Assembly: GCA_964569245.1 (NCBI GenBank) | Contig: CAZMTK010000004.1 | Span: 62,001 to 126,000, forward strand | Direction: 5' to 3' | Length of the DNA: 64,000 nucleotides | Source of the DNA: JAAYTY01 sp964569245 | GTDB lineage: Bacteria; Fermentibacterota; Fermentibacteria; Fermentibacterales; Fermentibacteraceae | In this document: positions 33,863-41,516 of the stretch, one piece after another | Numbering within the stretch: position 1 is the first letter of the stretch | How the letters are laid out: the number at the start of each line of letters is the position of its first letter | Made by a program: the position numbers and the translations under genes | The notes under the pieces: model-generated | What the model was told of the DNA's origin: nothing | Seen by the model: only the letters and a program-made list of their open reading frames with translations | Databases searched by the model: none

Positions 33863-34387
33863 ATGGTGAAGGACGACCGGCTGCACGGTTTCAGGGAGGT
33901 CAGGCCGGAGGAGATCGAGCGGAATGCCTTCTCTTCGATAGGCGCCGACTGGATGCTGGTGACCGCGGGAGGGCCCGGCTCCTGGAACACCATGACCGCT
34001 GCATGGGGGGCCATGGGACATCTCTGGGAGAGGAACGTCTGCTTCGCGTTCGTGAGACCCGGCCGGCACACGTTCTCCTTCATGGAGGCATGCGCATCCT
34101 TCTCCCTGAGCTTCTTTCCGCCGGAGTGGAGGAAGGCTCTCGAGTTCTGCGGCACGCATTCTGGCCGCGACACGGACAAGGCGGCGGCTACGGGCCTTCA
34201 GCCATTCGAGGCCGTCCCGGGATGCGTGGCCTTCACGCAGGCAGACCTGGTCATCGCCTGCAGGAAGATTCACGTGCTGGACATAGACCCCGCCGGATTC
34301 GTCGACGGCTCCATCGCCGACCTGTATCCGGAGGGGGATTATCACAGGATGTACGTCGGCGAGGTTGTAAGGGTTCTCGAGAGATGA
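33863..34387 (+). CDS. Flavin-reductase-like (FMN-binding split barrel) protein
   Basis: 174 residues from ATG 33863, with AAGGAGG upstream. LVTAGGPGSWNTMTAAWGAMGHLW is the FMN phosphate-binding part of the family (key residues N-M-T-A-x-W-G), followed by CFAFVRPGRHTFSFME and FSLSFFPPEWRKALEFCGTHSGRDTDK, as in flavoredoxin. It probably binds FMN and reduces a flavin or ferric iron. Last gene of a plus-strand group of three. Confidence 0.8.
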   Translation: MVKDDRLHGFREVRPEEIERNAFSSIGADWMLVTAGGPGSWNTMTAAWGAMGHLWERNVCFAFVRPGRHTFSFMEACASFSLSFFPPEWRKALEFCGTHSGRDTDKAAATGLQPFEAVPGCVAFTQADLVIACRKIHVLDIDPAGFVDGSIADLYPEGDYHRMYVGEVVRVLER

Positions 34388-34388
34388 G

Positions 34389-34411
34389 CCGGCGTCGGGG
34401 CGGAACGCCGG
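34389..34411. terminator. Hairpin between convergent genes
   Basis: CCGGCGT (34389-34395) pairs with ACGCCGG (34405-34411) around a 9-base loop, between the convergent stops at 34387 and 34415. No T-tract. Confidence 0.5.
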
Positions 34412-34414
34412 GGC

Positions 34415-34888
34415 TCAGTCCGGCACCAGCCGGCTCCTCAGGTCGTTCATGTCCCTGAAGTGCCTGCGCTCCTCCTCGAGGATCCTGGCCAGGGTCGCTC
34501 CGAGGGGGCCGGGCCTGCCTGCTCCAGCCTCGGAGTAGAAGAAGATGCTGTCCATCTCCCGCCTTATCGCGAAGTCCATCGCCGGGCCGACCCCCTCGCC
34601 TATCTTCTCAAGCTCGTCTGAGAGGCGCGATCTGCTGAATATGCGCGCATAGGCGTCGAGGACGGAGAACTCCGCGGCCGGATCCGCCGGGCACTCGGAT
34701 TCAGCGCCGGCGAGGCGCCTGAAATCGTCGGCATGGGCGTGCTCCTCGTCGGCGAGGCGGGCGAAGAGCTCCTTCAGCGCCTCCTGCGAGGAGAAGGCTT
34801 CCGAGAGCGCTCTGTAGAGCCGCTCGCCGTTCTGCTCGATGCCTATCGCGATCCTGCAGATCCTCTCGGCTTCGAACGGCCCGCTCAC
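34415..34888 (-). CDS. Rubrerythrin/ferritin-like diiron protein
   Basis: 157 residues from GTG 34888 (GGAGGGCGGGCT upstream). Four-helix bundle with E (IEQNGERLYRAL), DEEHAHADDF (ExxH), an internal helix REMDSIFFYSEA and EEERRHFRDM (ExxRH). This is the YhjR/DUF2383-like or rubrerythrin core without a rubredoxin C-terminus. It overlaps the stop of the DUF169 gene (GTGA), so the two are translationally coupled. Probable peroxide or iron handling. Confidence 0.75.
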   Translation of the reverse strand: MSGPFEAERICRIAIGIEQNGERLYRALSEAFSSQEALKELFARLADEEHAHADDFRRLAGAESECPADPAAEFSVLDAYARIFSRSRLSDELEKIGEGVGPAMDFAIRREMDSIFFYSEAGAGRPGPLGATLARILEEERRHFRDMNDLRSRLVPD

Positions 34889-35655
34889 AGCCCGCCCTCC
34901 GGAAGGTCCTCCGGCCTGATCGTGTAGGCCGCCGGCATCTGCGGCGTCCACATCACATTCGGAGCGACGGGAAGGATCTGGGATGTCTCGGAGATCTCCC
35001 TCAGAGCTTCTATCATCCTCTCCAGCATGCCGAAGGGCGCCGAGAAGACCAGCTCGTGGTTCTGCGTGCCCCCGAAGCGCCTGTCTCCTGCGCATGGCAG
35101 CCCGATCACGGGCCTGCGGGAATCCGTCACGAAGCCGATGGAGGAGCAGACCGCCGCCTCTGCCACGGTATCCGCGGCGACCTTCTCGCCGGTGTCGTAC
35201 ACCACGGAATGGACCAGTCTCATGGCCTGGGCCGGATTGCAGTAGAAGAGGACCGCGTGCGGCTCCCACCCCTCCGACTCGGCGAGCGGTGCCACAAGGA
35301 GCGCCTCGAACAGGCGGCCACGATCGCCCAGCTTGAAGGTGTTCTCGAAGAACACCCTGCCGGCCGAGGCGTCGGCCACGTACTTCCCTACGGCGGCCGT
35401 GCCGTTCCTGAATGCGTCGGGGGTCTCGATCAGGCCTGTGCAGGCCGCTCCGATGGAGCAGACCATCTCCTCGGGCACGCCCGCTACCGTCCTGCCCTGG
35501 TGCCTGGCCATCGAAATCATCTGGCAGATGTTCAGCTTGAAGGGCAGAGGCTTCTTCGGTAGATCGTCACGCCTCTCCAGCAGCCTGACCGCCACTGGAA
35601 GCGTCTCCAGCCTGAGCATGGCCATGAACTCCGAGGAGAGCGTCTTCCTGTCCAA
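34885..35655 (-). CDS. DUF169 family protein
   Basis: 256 residues starting at TTG 35655 with GGAGG about 10 bases upstream. It has the DUF169 pattern: LPVAVRLLE near the start, KLNICQMISMARHQGRTVAG, CSIGAACTGL, VLFYCNPAQAMRLVHS and SIGFVTDSRRPVIGLPCAGDRRFG. Several conserved cysteines suggest metal or flavin/haem chemistry, but function is unknown. It is coupled to a ferritin-like diiron gene, which hints at a redox or iron context. Confidence 0.78.
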   Translation of the reverse strand: MDRKTLSSEFMAMLRLETLPVAVRLLERRDDLPKKPLPFKLNICQMISMARHQGRTVAGVPEEMVCSIGAACTGLIETPDAFRNGTAAVGKYVADASAGRVFFENTFKLGDRGRLFEALLVAPLAESEGWEPHAVLFYCNPAQAMRLVHSVVYDTGEKVAADTVAEAAVCSSIGFVTDSRRPVIGLPCAGDRRFGGTQNHELVFSAPFGMLERMIEALREISETSQILPVAPNVMWTPQMPAAYTIRPEDLPEGGL

Positions 35656-35737
35656 GTCAACCGACCTCCGGTCTCGAGGTGGAACAGAATGGCCTCCTGA
35701 ACGGAGAATCTAAGGAGGACGGCTGCCGCGGCAAGGT

Positions 35738-36208
35738 TCAGCGGTCGGGCAGGGCTGATGCGACGACGAATGCCACCGCAAGGATGACGGCGACCGCGAC
35801 GAGAGTCGCGGCGCTGCCGCCTGCCGTGTCGATGAAGCGCGCCGCGACCTGTATGATCCCCTGGAGCGCATCCCTCGGTACGAGTCCCGTGACCAGCCCG
35901 GCCCCGAGCTTCGACACGGCAAGGAGAGCCGCCGCCCCGGCGGTCGCCAGCCCTGCCACCCTCATCCTGAAGGTCATGATCCCTGGCCTCTTCCGCAGAA
36001 GGTTCAGAGCGGCCTCTATCCTGGCCTCGAGGATCTCGGGCGCGGCCATGGAGTCCCTGAGGCGGCAGTCGATCTCGTGTTCGCGAGCAAGCGCCGCGGT
36101 GCAGTCGGGGCACGATTCCGCGTGCCGCCGGTACTCCTCGGCCTCCTCCGCGCCCTTGAGCCCGAGGAGGAGCTCGATCGCTTCAGCAGATCTGCTGCAG
36201 GAGATCAT
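35738..36208 (-). CDS. Zinc-finger anti-sigma factor, membrane bound
   Basis: 156 residues. N-terminal zinc finger with HAESCPDC (the HxxxCxxC motif of ZAS/zf-HC2 domains), then two hydrophobic helices (VAGLATAGAAALLAVSKL and ATLVAVAVILAVAFVVA). It overlaps the ECF sigma gene by 26 bases, the usual arrangement for an anti-sigma that binds its cognate sigma. The first finger histidine ligand is not obvious. The inducing signal is unknown. Confidence 0.78.
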   Translation of the reverse strand: MISCSRSAEAIELLLGLKGAEEAEEYRRHAESCPDCTAALAREHEIDCRLRDSMAAPEILEARIEAALNLLRKRPGIMTFRMRVAGLATAGAAALLAVSKLGAGLVTGLVPRDALQGIIQVAARFIDTAGGSAATLVAVAVILAVAFVVASALPDR

Positions 36209-36740
36209 CTTCCCTGTCCTCCAGAAGGCTTCTGAGCCTCCGCCTCGCCCGCAGCAGGTACACCCTGACGCTGGGCTCCGGGATCCCCAGAACCTCTCCC
36301 ACCTCCGCGTGCGTGAGCTCTCCGAAATAGACCAGGGTGAGGAGAGCCCTGTCTCGCTCCATGAGGGCGGCCATGGCGCTCTCCAGCCCGGGATCCAGGC
36401 CTGCGTCGGGAGGGGGATCGCAGACCCCCATCTCCTCTATCTCCTCTCCCTCGAGGTCCGTCCTGCCATGGCGCTTCCTCAGATGGTCAACGGAGGCGCG
36501 CCGGGCGATCGCCGCGAGCCAGGAGGGGAAGCGCGAGCAGTCCTTCAGCGTGCTCAGGCCGAGCCATGCCTTGACGAAGACCTCCTGGGCGACGTCCTGC
36601 GCATCGTCGGGATCGCCGACAGTCCGGCGGGCGAGGGAGAATACGAAACCCGAATAGGTCGAGACGAGCTCCGCGAAGGCTTTCCTGTCTCCGGCCCTGG
36701 CCGATTCTATCACACTCAGCCTCGAGGGTTCGGATATCAA
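36183..36740 (-). CDS. ECF-type RNA polymerase sigma factor
   Basis: 185 residues starting at TTG 36740. Region 2: FAELVSTYSGFVFSLARRTVGDPDDAQDVAQEVFVKAW (key D-DAQDVAQEVF). Region 4: LLTLVYFGELTHAEVGEVLGIPEPSVRVYLLRARRRL (key helix-turn-helix LTHAEVGEVLGI..SVRV). RpoE/SigW-like group. The start overlaps the upstream membrane-protein gene (TTGA) and the end overlaps the anti-sigma. An ECF-like promoter precedes the operon, so autoregulation is likely. Confidence 0.92.
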   Translation of the reverse strand: MISEPSRLSVIESARAGDRKAFAELVSTYSGFVFSLARRTVGDPDDAQDVAQEVFVKAWLGLSTLKDCSRFPSWLAAIARRASVDHLRKRHGRTDLEGEEIEEMGVCDPPPDAGLDPGLESAMAALMERDRALLTLVYFGELTHAEVGEVLGIPEPSVRVYLLRARRRLRSLLEDREDDLLQQIC

Positions 36741-37114
36741 CTCTGGTTCTTCTGCCTGTCCACGAGGAGCCAGACGGCCACGAACGCCAGTCCCAGCAGC
36801 ACCACGAAACCGGAGGCGCCGAGAAGCACGGAATCGCCCGTGAACGGGAACATGAGAGCGAGGCCGAATCCGATGCCCACAAGGATGATCCCGGTCCTGA
36901 GGCTCCTCTTCCCGCTGCTGCCTGAGCGGCGTCCCTTCACTGCCTCGACGATCTCGCGCACCTCGTCGGGGCTCCGCCCGGCGGCGACGGCGCTCGAGAT
37001 CATCTGGTTCAGCATCGTCTGCTGCTTGTGCTGGAGAATGATGACTGTCGCGGCTATCGCGAGCGGGCCTCCGATGCTAAGGACTATGGCCGCAATCGGT
37101 ACAAGGTTTTCCAT
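36737..37114 (-). CDS. Small membrane protein, DUF6249-like
   Basis: 125 residues. An N-terminal helix (LVPIAAIVLSIGGPLAIAATVIIL), a charged cytoplasmic stretch with RSPDEVREIVEAVKGRR, and two C-terminal helices (TGIILVGIGFGLALMF and ASGFVVLLGLAFVAVWLLV). This topology with HKQQTMLNQMISSAVAAGRSPDEV fits DUF6249 proteins, often found next to ECF sigma factors. ATG 37114 has GGAGG 7 bases upstream; GTG 37117 is in frame. First gene of the sigma operon and a possible signal sensor. Confidence 0.7.
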   Translation of the reverse strand: MENLVPIAAIVLSIGGPLAIAATVIILQHKQQTMLNQMISSAVAAGRSPDEVREIVEAVKGRRSGSSGKRSLRTGIILVGIGFGLALMFPFTGDSVLLGASGFVVLLGLAFVAVWLLVDRQKNQS

Positions 37115-37144
37115 CACGAACCTCCTCTCGGTTCCGCCGTTAAC

Positions 37145-37171
37145 GACGGCTTCCCGGGGGCTGGGGTTACA
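37145..37171 (-). promoter_or_regulatory. ECF-type promoter candidate for the sigma operon
   Basis: TGTAAC (37166-37171) and CGTC (37145-37148) on the minus strand with a 17-base spacer, resembling ECF promoter halves. It predicts a start about 20 bases before ATG 37114. Confidence 0.35.
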
Positions 37172-37245
37172 CTCCCGGTGCGCGATGGGGGGAATCGAGA
37201 CATATATGACTCCGCCGTGCGGTCGGAGGAAGGCGGAGGTGGCCG

Positions 37246-38313
37246 ATGACCAGGAGTCTGAGGGGAATCGGGGGCAGGCAGGGTCTCCCGCCCGGCACCC
37301 TCGCGGGCGTCGAGGGGGAGGAGGCGGTCCCTACCAGGATAGATCTGATCTGCTGGGGCCGGGAGGATTACAGGATCAGCGAGAGCGTCGAGGCGCAGGA
37401 CCTCGGGAGGCTCGCATGCGAATGGCCGGTGCGCTGGATAAGGGTGAGGGGCCTGGGCGACCTGGGGGAAGTGGCGCGGATCGGCGAGGCGTTCGGCATT
37501 GATCCTCTGCAGCTCGAGGACGCTGTGAACAGCCACGACAGACCCAAGGCCGAAGAGGCCGACGGCAGGGTCTTCGTATCGGCGGGCGCCATCTTGCCGG
37601 ATCCCGGCGGAGGCACGGCCACCGTGCACATGCACATCGGCTTCATGATGCATGAGGACACGGTAATCAGCTTCGAACAGGGCGACACCACGCAGTTCGA
37701 AGCGGTGATCGAGAGGATGAAGAGGCCGGGAAGCAGGCTCAGGCGTCTTGGCGTGGACTATCTGCTCTATGCGCTGCTGGACGCCGTGATCGACGGGTAC
37801 TTCGTGACTCTCGAGCACTTCGCGGACTCGATCGAGAGACTCGAGGAGGATGTCGTCGCCGGCGACGGCGAGGATCTCCTCCAGAGGATACACTCCCTGC
37901 GCAACGAGATGCTGGGCTTCAGGAGGACCGTCTGGCCCCTGCGCGAGCTGGTGGGGAACCTGGTGAGGACCGGGACCGGCGCCTTCTCCGACGAGGTGGG
38001 ACCGTACCTGCGCGACCTCTACGACCATGCGATTCAGGTCATCGAGACTGCCGAGACCCTGAGGGAGATGCTCGCCGGCATGCTGGACACCTATCTCTCC
38101 AGCGTGAACAACAGGATGAGCCAGGTCATGAAGGTGCTGACAGTCATCGCTACCGTCTTCATGCCGCTGACCTTCATCGCCGGGATATACGGGATGAACT
38201 TCGAGCACATGCCCGAGCTGCAGAAGCCCTGGGCATACCCCCTGGTGCTCGCGCTGATGCTCTGCCTCGGCACCGGCATGCTGGCATTCTTCAAGAGGAA
38301 GGGCTGGCTGTAG
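37246..38313 (+). CDS. corA: CorA-family magnesium/cobalt transporter
   Basis: 355 residues. A large acidic N-terminal cytoplasmic domain, a long helix, then two transmembrane helices at the C-terminus. The GMN signature is at 316-318 (IYGMNFEHMPEL), and YLSSVNNRMSQVMKVLTVIATVFMPLTFIAGIYG (key SVNNRMxxxMKxLT and PLTFIAGIYGMN) is the pore helix. Functions as a pentameric channel for Mg2+ influx. GGCGGAGG precedes the ATG. Its divergent spacer (128 bases) with the sigma operon shows no M-box. Confidence 0.95.
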   Translation: MTRSLRGIGGRQGLPPGTLAGVEGEEAVPTRIDLICWGREDYRISESVEAQDLGRLACEWPVRWIRVRGLGDLGEVARIGEAFGIDPLQLEDAVNSHDRPKAEEADGRVFVSAGAILPDPGGGTATVHMHIGFMMHEDTVISFEQGDTTQFEAVIERMKRPGSRLRRLGVDYLLYALLDAVIDGYFVTLEHFADSIERLEEDVVAGDGEDLLQRIHSLRNEMLGFRRTVWPLRELVGNLVRTGTGAFSDEVGPYLRDLYDHAIQVIETAETLREMLAGMLDTYLSSVNNRMSQVMKVLTVIATVFMPLTFIAGIYGMNFEHMPELQKPWAYPLVLALMLCLGTGMLAFFKRKGWL

Positions 38314-38316
38314 GCT

Positions 38317-38349
38317 GGGGGCTCCGCGGAAGGCTCCGACGGAGCCCCC
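38317..38349. terminator. Strong hairpin between convergent corA and trpB2
   Basis: GGGGGCTCCG (38317-38326) pairs perfectly with CGGAGCCCCC (38340-38349) across a 13-base loop. The T-tract is short. Confidence 0.65.
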
Positions 38350-38379
38350 TTCGCCGGGGCGCGATTCCGGCGCCGGCCT

Positions 38380-39654
38380 TCAGGAGGCGTAGGCCGACAT
38401 GTCGAACAGCCCGTGACCCGACAGGTTCAGCAGGATGGTCCGCGCGACGCCGAGCCTCTTCGCTTCGAGCGCCTCCCTGATGGCGGCCGCCACTGCGTGC
38501 GCCGACTCGGGCGCGGGCAGGATGCCCTCGGAGCCGAGGAACGCCTGCGCGGCGCGGAAGACCTCCTCCTGCCCGAGGGCGAGCGGCTCCACCATGCCCG
38601 AGGCGACGCAGTGGCTCACCAGCGGCGACATCCCGTGGTAGCGCAGCCCTCCCGCATGGATCGGCGGCGGGACGAAGTCGCGTCCGAGCGTGTGCATGAA
38701 GAGCAGGGGCGTCAGCCCCGCGCAGTCGCCGTTGTCGTATCTGAGCGAGCCGCGCGTGAGGCTGGAGCACGCCTCCGGCTCCACAGCCACGAATCGGCAT
38801 CTGGCCCTTCCTCCCAGCACCTCGCCCAGCATCGGGAAGGCCAGACCTGCGAAGTTCGAGCCTCCGCCCACGCATCCTATCACCACGTCTGGCTCGCACC
38901 CCATCTCGCGGAGCTGTGCGAGCGCCTCCTGTCCGATGAGGGTCTGATGCATGAGCACGGCGTCGAGCACCGAGCCGAGGGCGTACTTGGCGCCGCCCCC
39001 CGCAACAACCTCCTCGACCGCCTCCGAGATCGCGATTCCGAGGCTTCCTGGATGGTCGGGGTCCCCAGCGGAGATCCTTCTCCCGCTGGCAGTGGCGCTG
39101 CTGGGGCTCTCCAGGACCTCGGCGCCGAAAAGGTTCATCATGGCCTTGCGTCCGGGCTTCTGCCGGAAGCTCGCCCTCACCATGAAGACCCTGGTCCTGA
39201 GGCCGAAGCGGCTGCATGCATGGGCCAGCGCCGAGCCCCACTGGCCCGCCCCGGTCTCTGTCACCAGGGCGCCCACCCCGTCGGCAGCGGCCAGGCATGC
39301 CTGCACCACCGCGGTGTTGCTCTTGTGGCTTCCGGTCGGGGAGACTCCCTCGTACTTGTAGAGGATCTTCGACTCTACGCCCAGCTGCCTTTCCAGCCCG
39401 ACCGCTCTCACGAGAGGCGTGGGTCTCCAGAGCTCGAGGACCTCCATCGCCTTCGCAGGCACCGGGATCCGGGGGTCCATGGATGTCTCGTGCGCCACGA
39501 AGCCCGGAGCGAAGATCGGACTCAGGTCGTCCGGAGCCAGTGGACTGCCTGTGGCCGGGTGCAGCGGCGGAGGCGGCAGCGAAGGAAGCAGCGGCTTGAT
39601 GTTGAAGAAGCTGTCTGGAATAAGGCATCTCCTGCGGGAGGCGAATCGTTCCAT
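38380..39654 (-). CDS. trpB: Tryptophan synthase beta chain, TrpB2 type
   Basis: 424 residues. PLP lysine K111 in KYEGVSPTGSHKSNTA, TETGAGQWGSALAHA, GCVGGGSNFAG and SEGILPAPESAHAV are the TrpB2 blocks, with the extra N-terminal segment of that subfamily. It condenses indole and serine. No trpA or other trp genes are near, which is common for TrpB2, thought to salvage free indole. The 226 bases upstream (39655-39880) hold several GC hairpins but no gene I could support. Confidence 0.92.
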   Translation of the reverse strand: MERFASRRRCLIPDSFFNIKPLLPSLPPPPLHPATGSPLAPDDLSPIFAPGFVAHETSMDPRIPVPAKAMEVLELWRPTPLVRAVGLERQLGVESKILYKYEGVSPTGSHKSNTAVVQACLAAADGVGALVTETGAGQWGSALAHACSRFGLRTRVFMVRASFRQKPGRKAMMNLFGAEVLESPSSATASGRRISAGDPDHPGSLGIAISEAVEEVVAGGGAKYALGSVLDAVLMHQTLIGQEALAQLREMGCEPDVVIGCVGGGSNFAGLAFPMLGEVLGGRARCRFVAVEPEACSSLTRGSLRYDNGDCAGLTPLLFMHTLGRDFVPPPIHAGGLRYHGMSPLVSHCVASGMVEPLALGQEEVFRAAQAFLGSEGILPAPESAHAVAAAIREALEAKRLGVARTILLNLSGHGLFDMSAYAS

Positions 39655-39880
39655 TCCGGTATCCTTTCCCTGAGTGTTGCGCCGGGCGGGAGGCGGCTCC
39701 CGCCGCTGGACAGATCGATGATGGAAAGGCTTCGGATTACAGGGCGGCGGGGGCCGCCCAGCGGAAGGCAGCAGCCGGAATGCGGCGTGCGCCGCATGCT
39801 GTCTCGAGGATGGCCGTCGCGGTGTTCATGGCCGGTAACATCCGGGCTCCAGCAGCCGCGGTCAATCCCTGCGTTCAGGC

Positions 39881-40636
39881 TCAGCTTCCGAAGAACGACT
39901 CCACTTCGGCAGGCCCGGTGCCGGTGAGGTCGAAGAACATCCTCTCCAGCGATGTCTCGTCCACTCCACGGGTCTCTACAATGGCGGCAAGCCGGCCTCT
40001 GTCCAGTATGGCCAGCCTGTCGCAGGTCCTCCTGACTATCGAGAGGGTGTGGCTGGAGAGGACTACGGCAGCCCCTCCGGATGCCGCATGTCTGCACATC
40101 CTGTTGAAGGTCTCGGCCGAAGCGGGGTCCAGACCCACGAGCGGCTCGTCGATGACGTACACCGCGGGCCTGGGCAGGAAGGCCGCCGAGAGGGCGACCC
40201 TCTGAGTCATCCCGTGGGAGTAGGTCTCGGCCCTCTGGTCGAGCCAGCCCCCCATGTCGAACAGTTTCTCCTGCAAGGCTATCCTCGCCTCCGCGACATT
40301 TCCGGGGATGCCGCGGGCCCTGGCCATGAACCGGAGGAACTCCCTGCCCGTAAGCCTCGGATAGAGCGAAGGCTGGTCGGGCACGAAGGAGACCGCGGCT
40401 CTGGCCCTGTCGGTATCTGCGAGAGCGTCAGTCCCCGCTATCGAGATTCCGCCCGAGTCGGGGATCACCAGCCCGGCGATCATCTTAAGAGTGGTCGTCT
40501 TCCCCGCGCCGTTGGGCCCCAGGAGCCCGATGATCTCGCCTCCGCCGACGGAGAGGTCCAGGGAGTCTACCGCCAGCTTTCCGCCGAACGACTTCGACAG
40601 CCTGCTCAGGACGAGGACCGGGGCGTCAGCGTCCAC
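39881..40636 (-). CDS. ABC transporter ATP-binding protein
   Basis: 251 residues from GTG 40636. Walker A LLGPNGAGKTTTLKMIAG, Q-loop SFVPDQPSLYPRLTG, signature YSHGMTQRVALS, Walker B AVYVIDEPLVGLD and H-loop VLSSHTL. This is the CcmA/NatA-like group. No permease gene is adjacent; the neighbour upstream is ftsY, whose stop it overlaps by 11 bases. The missing partner may be encoded elsewhere. Confidence 0.85.
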   Translation of the reverse strand: MDADAPVLVLSRLSKSFGGKLAVDSLDLSVGGGEIIGLLGPNGAGKTTTLKMIAGLVIPDSGGISIAGTDALADTDRARAAVSFVPDQPSLYPRLTGREFLRFMARARGIPGNVAEARIALQEKLFDMGGWLDQRAETYSHGMTQRVALSAAFLPRPAVYVIDEPLVGLDPASAETFNRMCRHAASGGAAVVLSSHTLSIVRRTCDRLAILDRGRLAAIVETRGVDETSLERMFFDLTGTGPAEVESFFGS

Positions 40637-41516
40637 CGACGAGAGCCTCCAGGAAGGCATCCTGCTCGAAGGGGGCCAGGTCGCGCTCTCCCTCTCCGGT
40701 GCCGACGAAGTCCACGGGCAGGGAGAGCCTGTGGGCGATGGCCAGGACGGCCCCGCCCCTGGCGGTGCCGTCGAGCTTCGTGAGGACCAGCCCGGTGAGC
40801 GGCAGCGCCGCTCCGAACTGCTCCGCCTGGGTCGCAACCGACTGGCCGACCGAAGCGTCGAGCACCAGCAGGCTCCTGTGCGGAGCTCCCGCCATCGCCC
40901 TGCCGCAGACGCGATGGATCTTCGACAGCTCGTCCATAAGCCCGCGCCTGTTGGGCAGCCTGCCTGCCGTGTCCACCAGCGCCGTGTCGACTCCCGAGGA
41001 AAGCGCTCTCCTGACGCCGTCCCAGGCGGCCGCCCCGGGGTCGGTGCCCGCGGGGCGTGTGAGAGTCTCGACTCCCAGCCTTCGCCCCCATTGCTCGAGC
41101 TGCTCTGCGGCAGCGGCGCGGAAAGTGTCGGCACAGACGAGCAGGACCCTGCGTCCTGCGTCCAGCTCCAGCCTGGCGAGTCGCGCTATCGTGGTGGTCT
41201 TGCCCGAGCCGTTCGCACCTACGACCAGGACCACCTCGGGGCGAGCCTCCGTCCGGGGTGCGGACGGGGGGACCGGGAACTCGTCGGCCAGCGCCTTCCT
41301 GAGGGCGTCGCGCCAGTGCATCCCCGACCTTCCCGCAAGGCCGGACATGGCGGAGACGGCCCTCTCGGCGGCCTCCCAGCCCAGGTCGCTCTCGAGGAGG
41401 ACCTCCTCGGCCTCGGCCAGTGCGGCCTGATCGATTGCTCTGCCGTGCCTGAACACGCCCTCGAGCCTCGAGGCGAGCGCCTCCCTGCTTCTGGCGAGCA
41501 CTTCGAGCAGGCTCAT
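40626..41516 (-). CDS. ftsY: Signal recognition particle receptor FtsY
   Basis: 296 residues with N and G domains and no acidic A domain. G1 VVGANGSGKTTTIARLA, G2 DTFRAAAAEQLEQW, G3 VDTAGRLPN, G4 TKLDGTARGG and the closing loop VGTGEGERDLAPF are present. It docks ribosome-SRP complexes at the membrane. Overlaps smc by 4 bases; the smc-ftsY pair is conserved in many bacteria. Confidence 0.96.
   Translation of the reverse strand: MSLLEVLARSREALASRLEGVFRHGRAIDQAALAEAEEVLLESDLGWEAAERAVSAMSGLAGRSGMHWRDALRKALADEFPVPPSAPRTEARPEVVLVVGANGSGKTTTIARLARLELDAGRRVLLVCADTFRAAAAEQLEQWGRRLGVETLTRPAGTDPGAAAWDGVRRALSSGVDTALVDTAGRLPNRRGLMDELSKIHRVCGRAMAGAPHRSLLVLDASVGQSVATQAEQFGAALPLTGLVLTKLDGTARGGAVLAIAHRLSLPVDFVGTGEGERDLAPFEQDAFLEALVGGR

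Noticed and set aside
37118..37245. Magnesium riboswitch (M-box) upstream of corA
   Set aside because: The spacer is only 128 bases, shared with a divergent operon, and no M-box elements are visible.
39740..39840. A 30-codon frame with one Trp upstream of trpB2 as a trp leader peptide
   Set aside because: Only a single Trp, no good ribosome site and no clear terminator/antiterminator pair.
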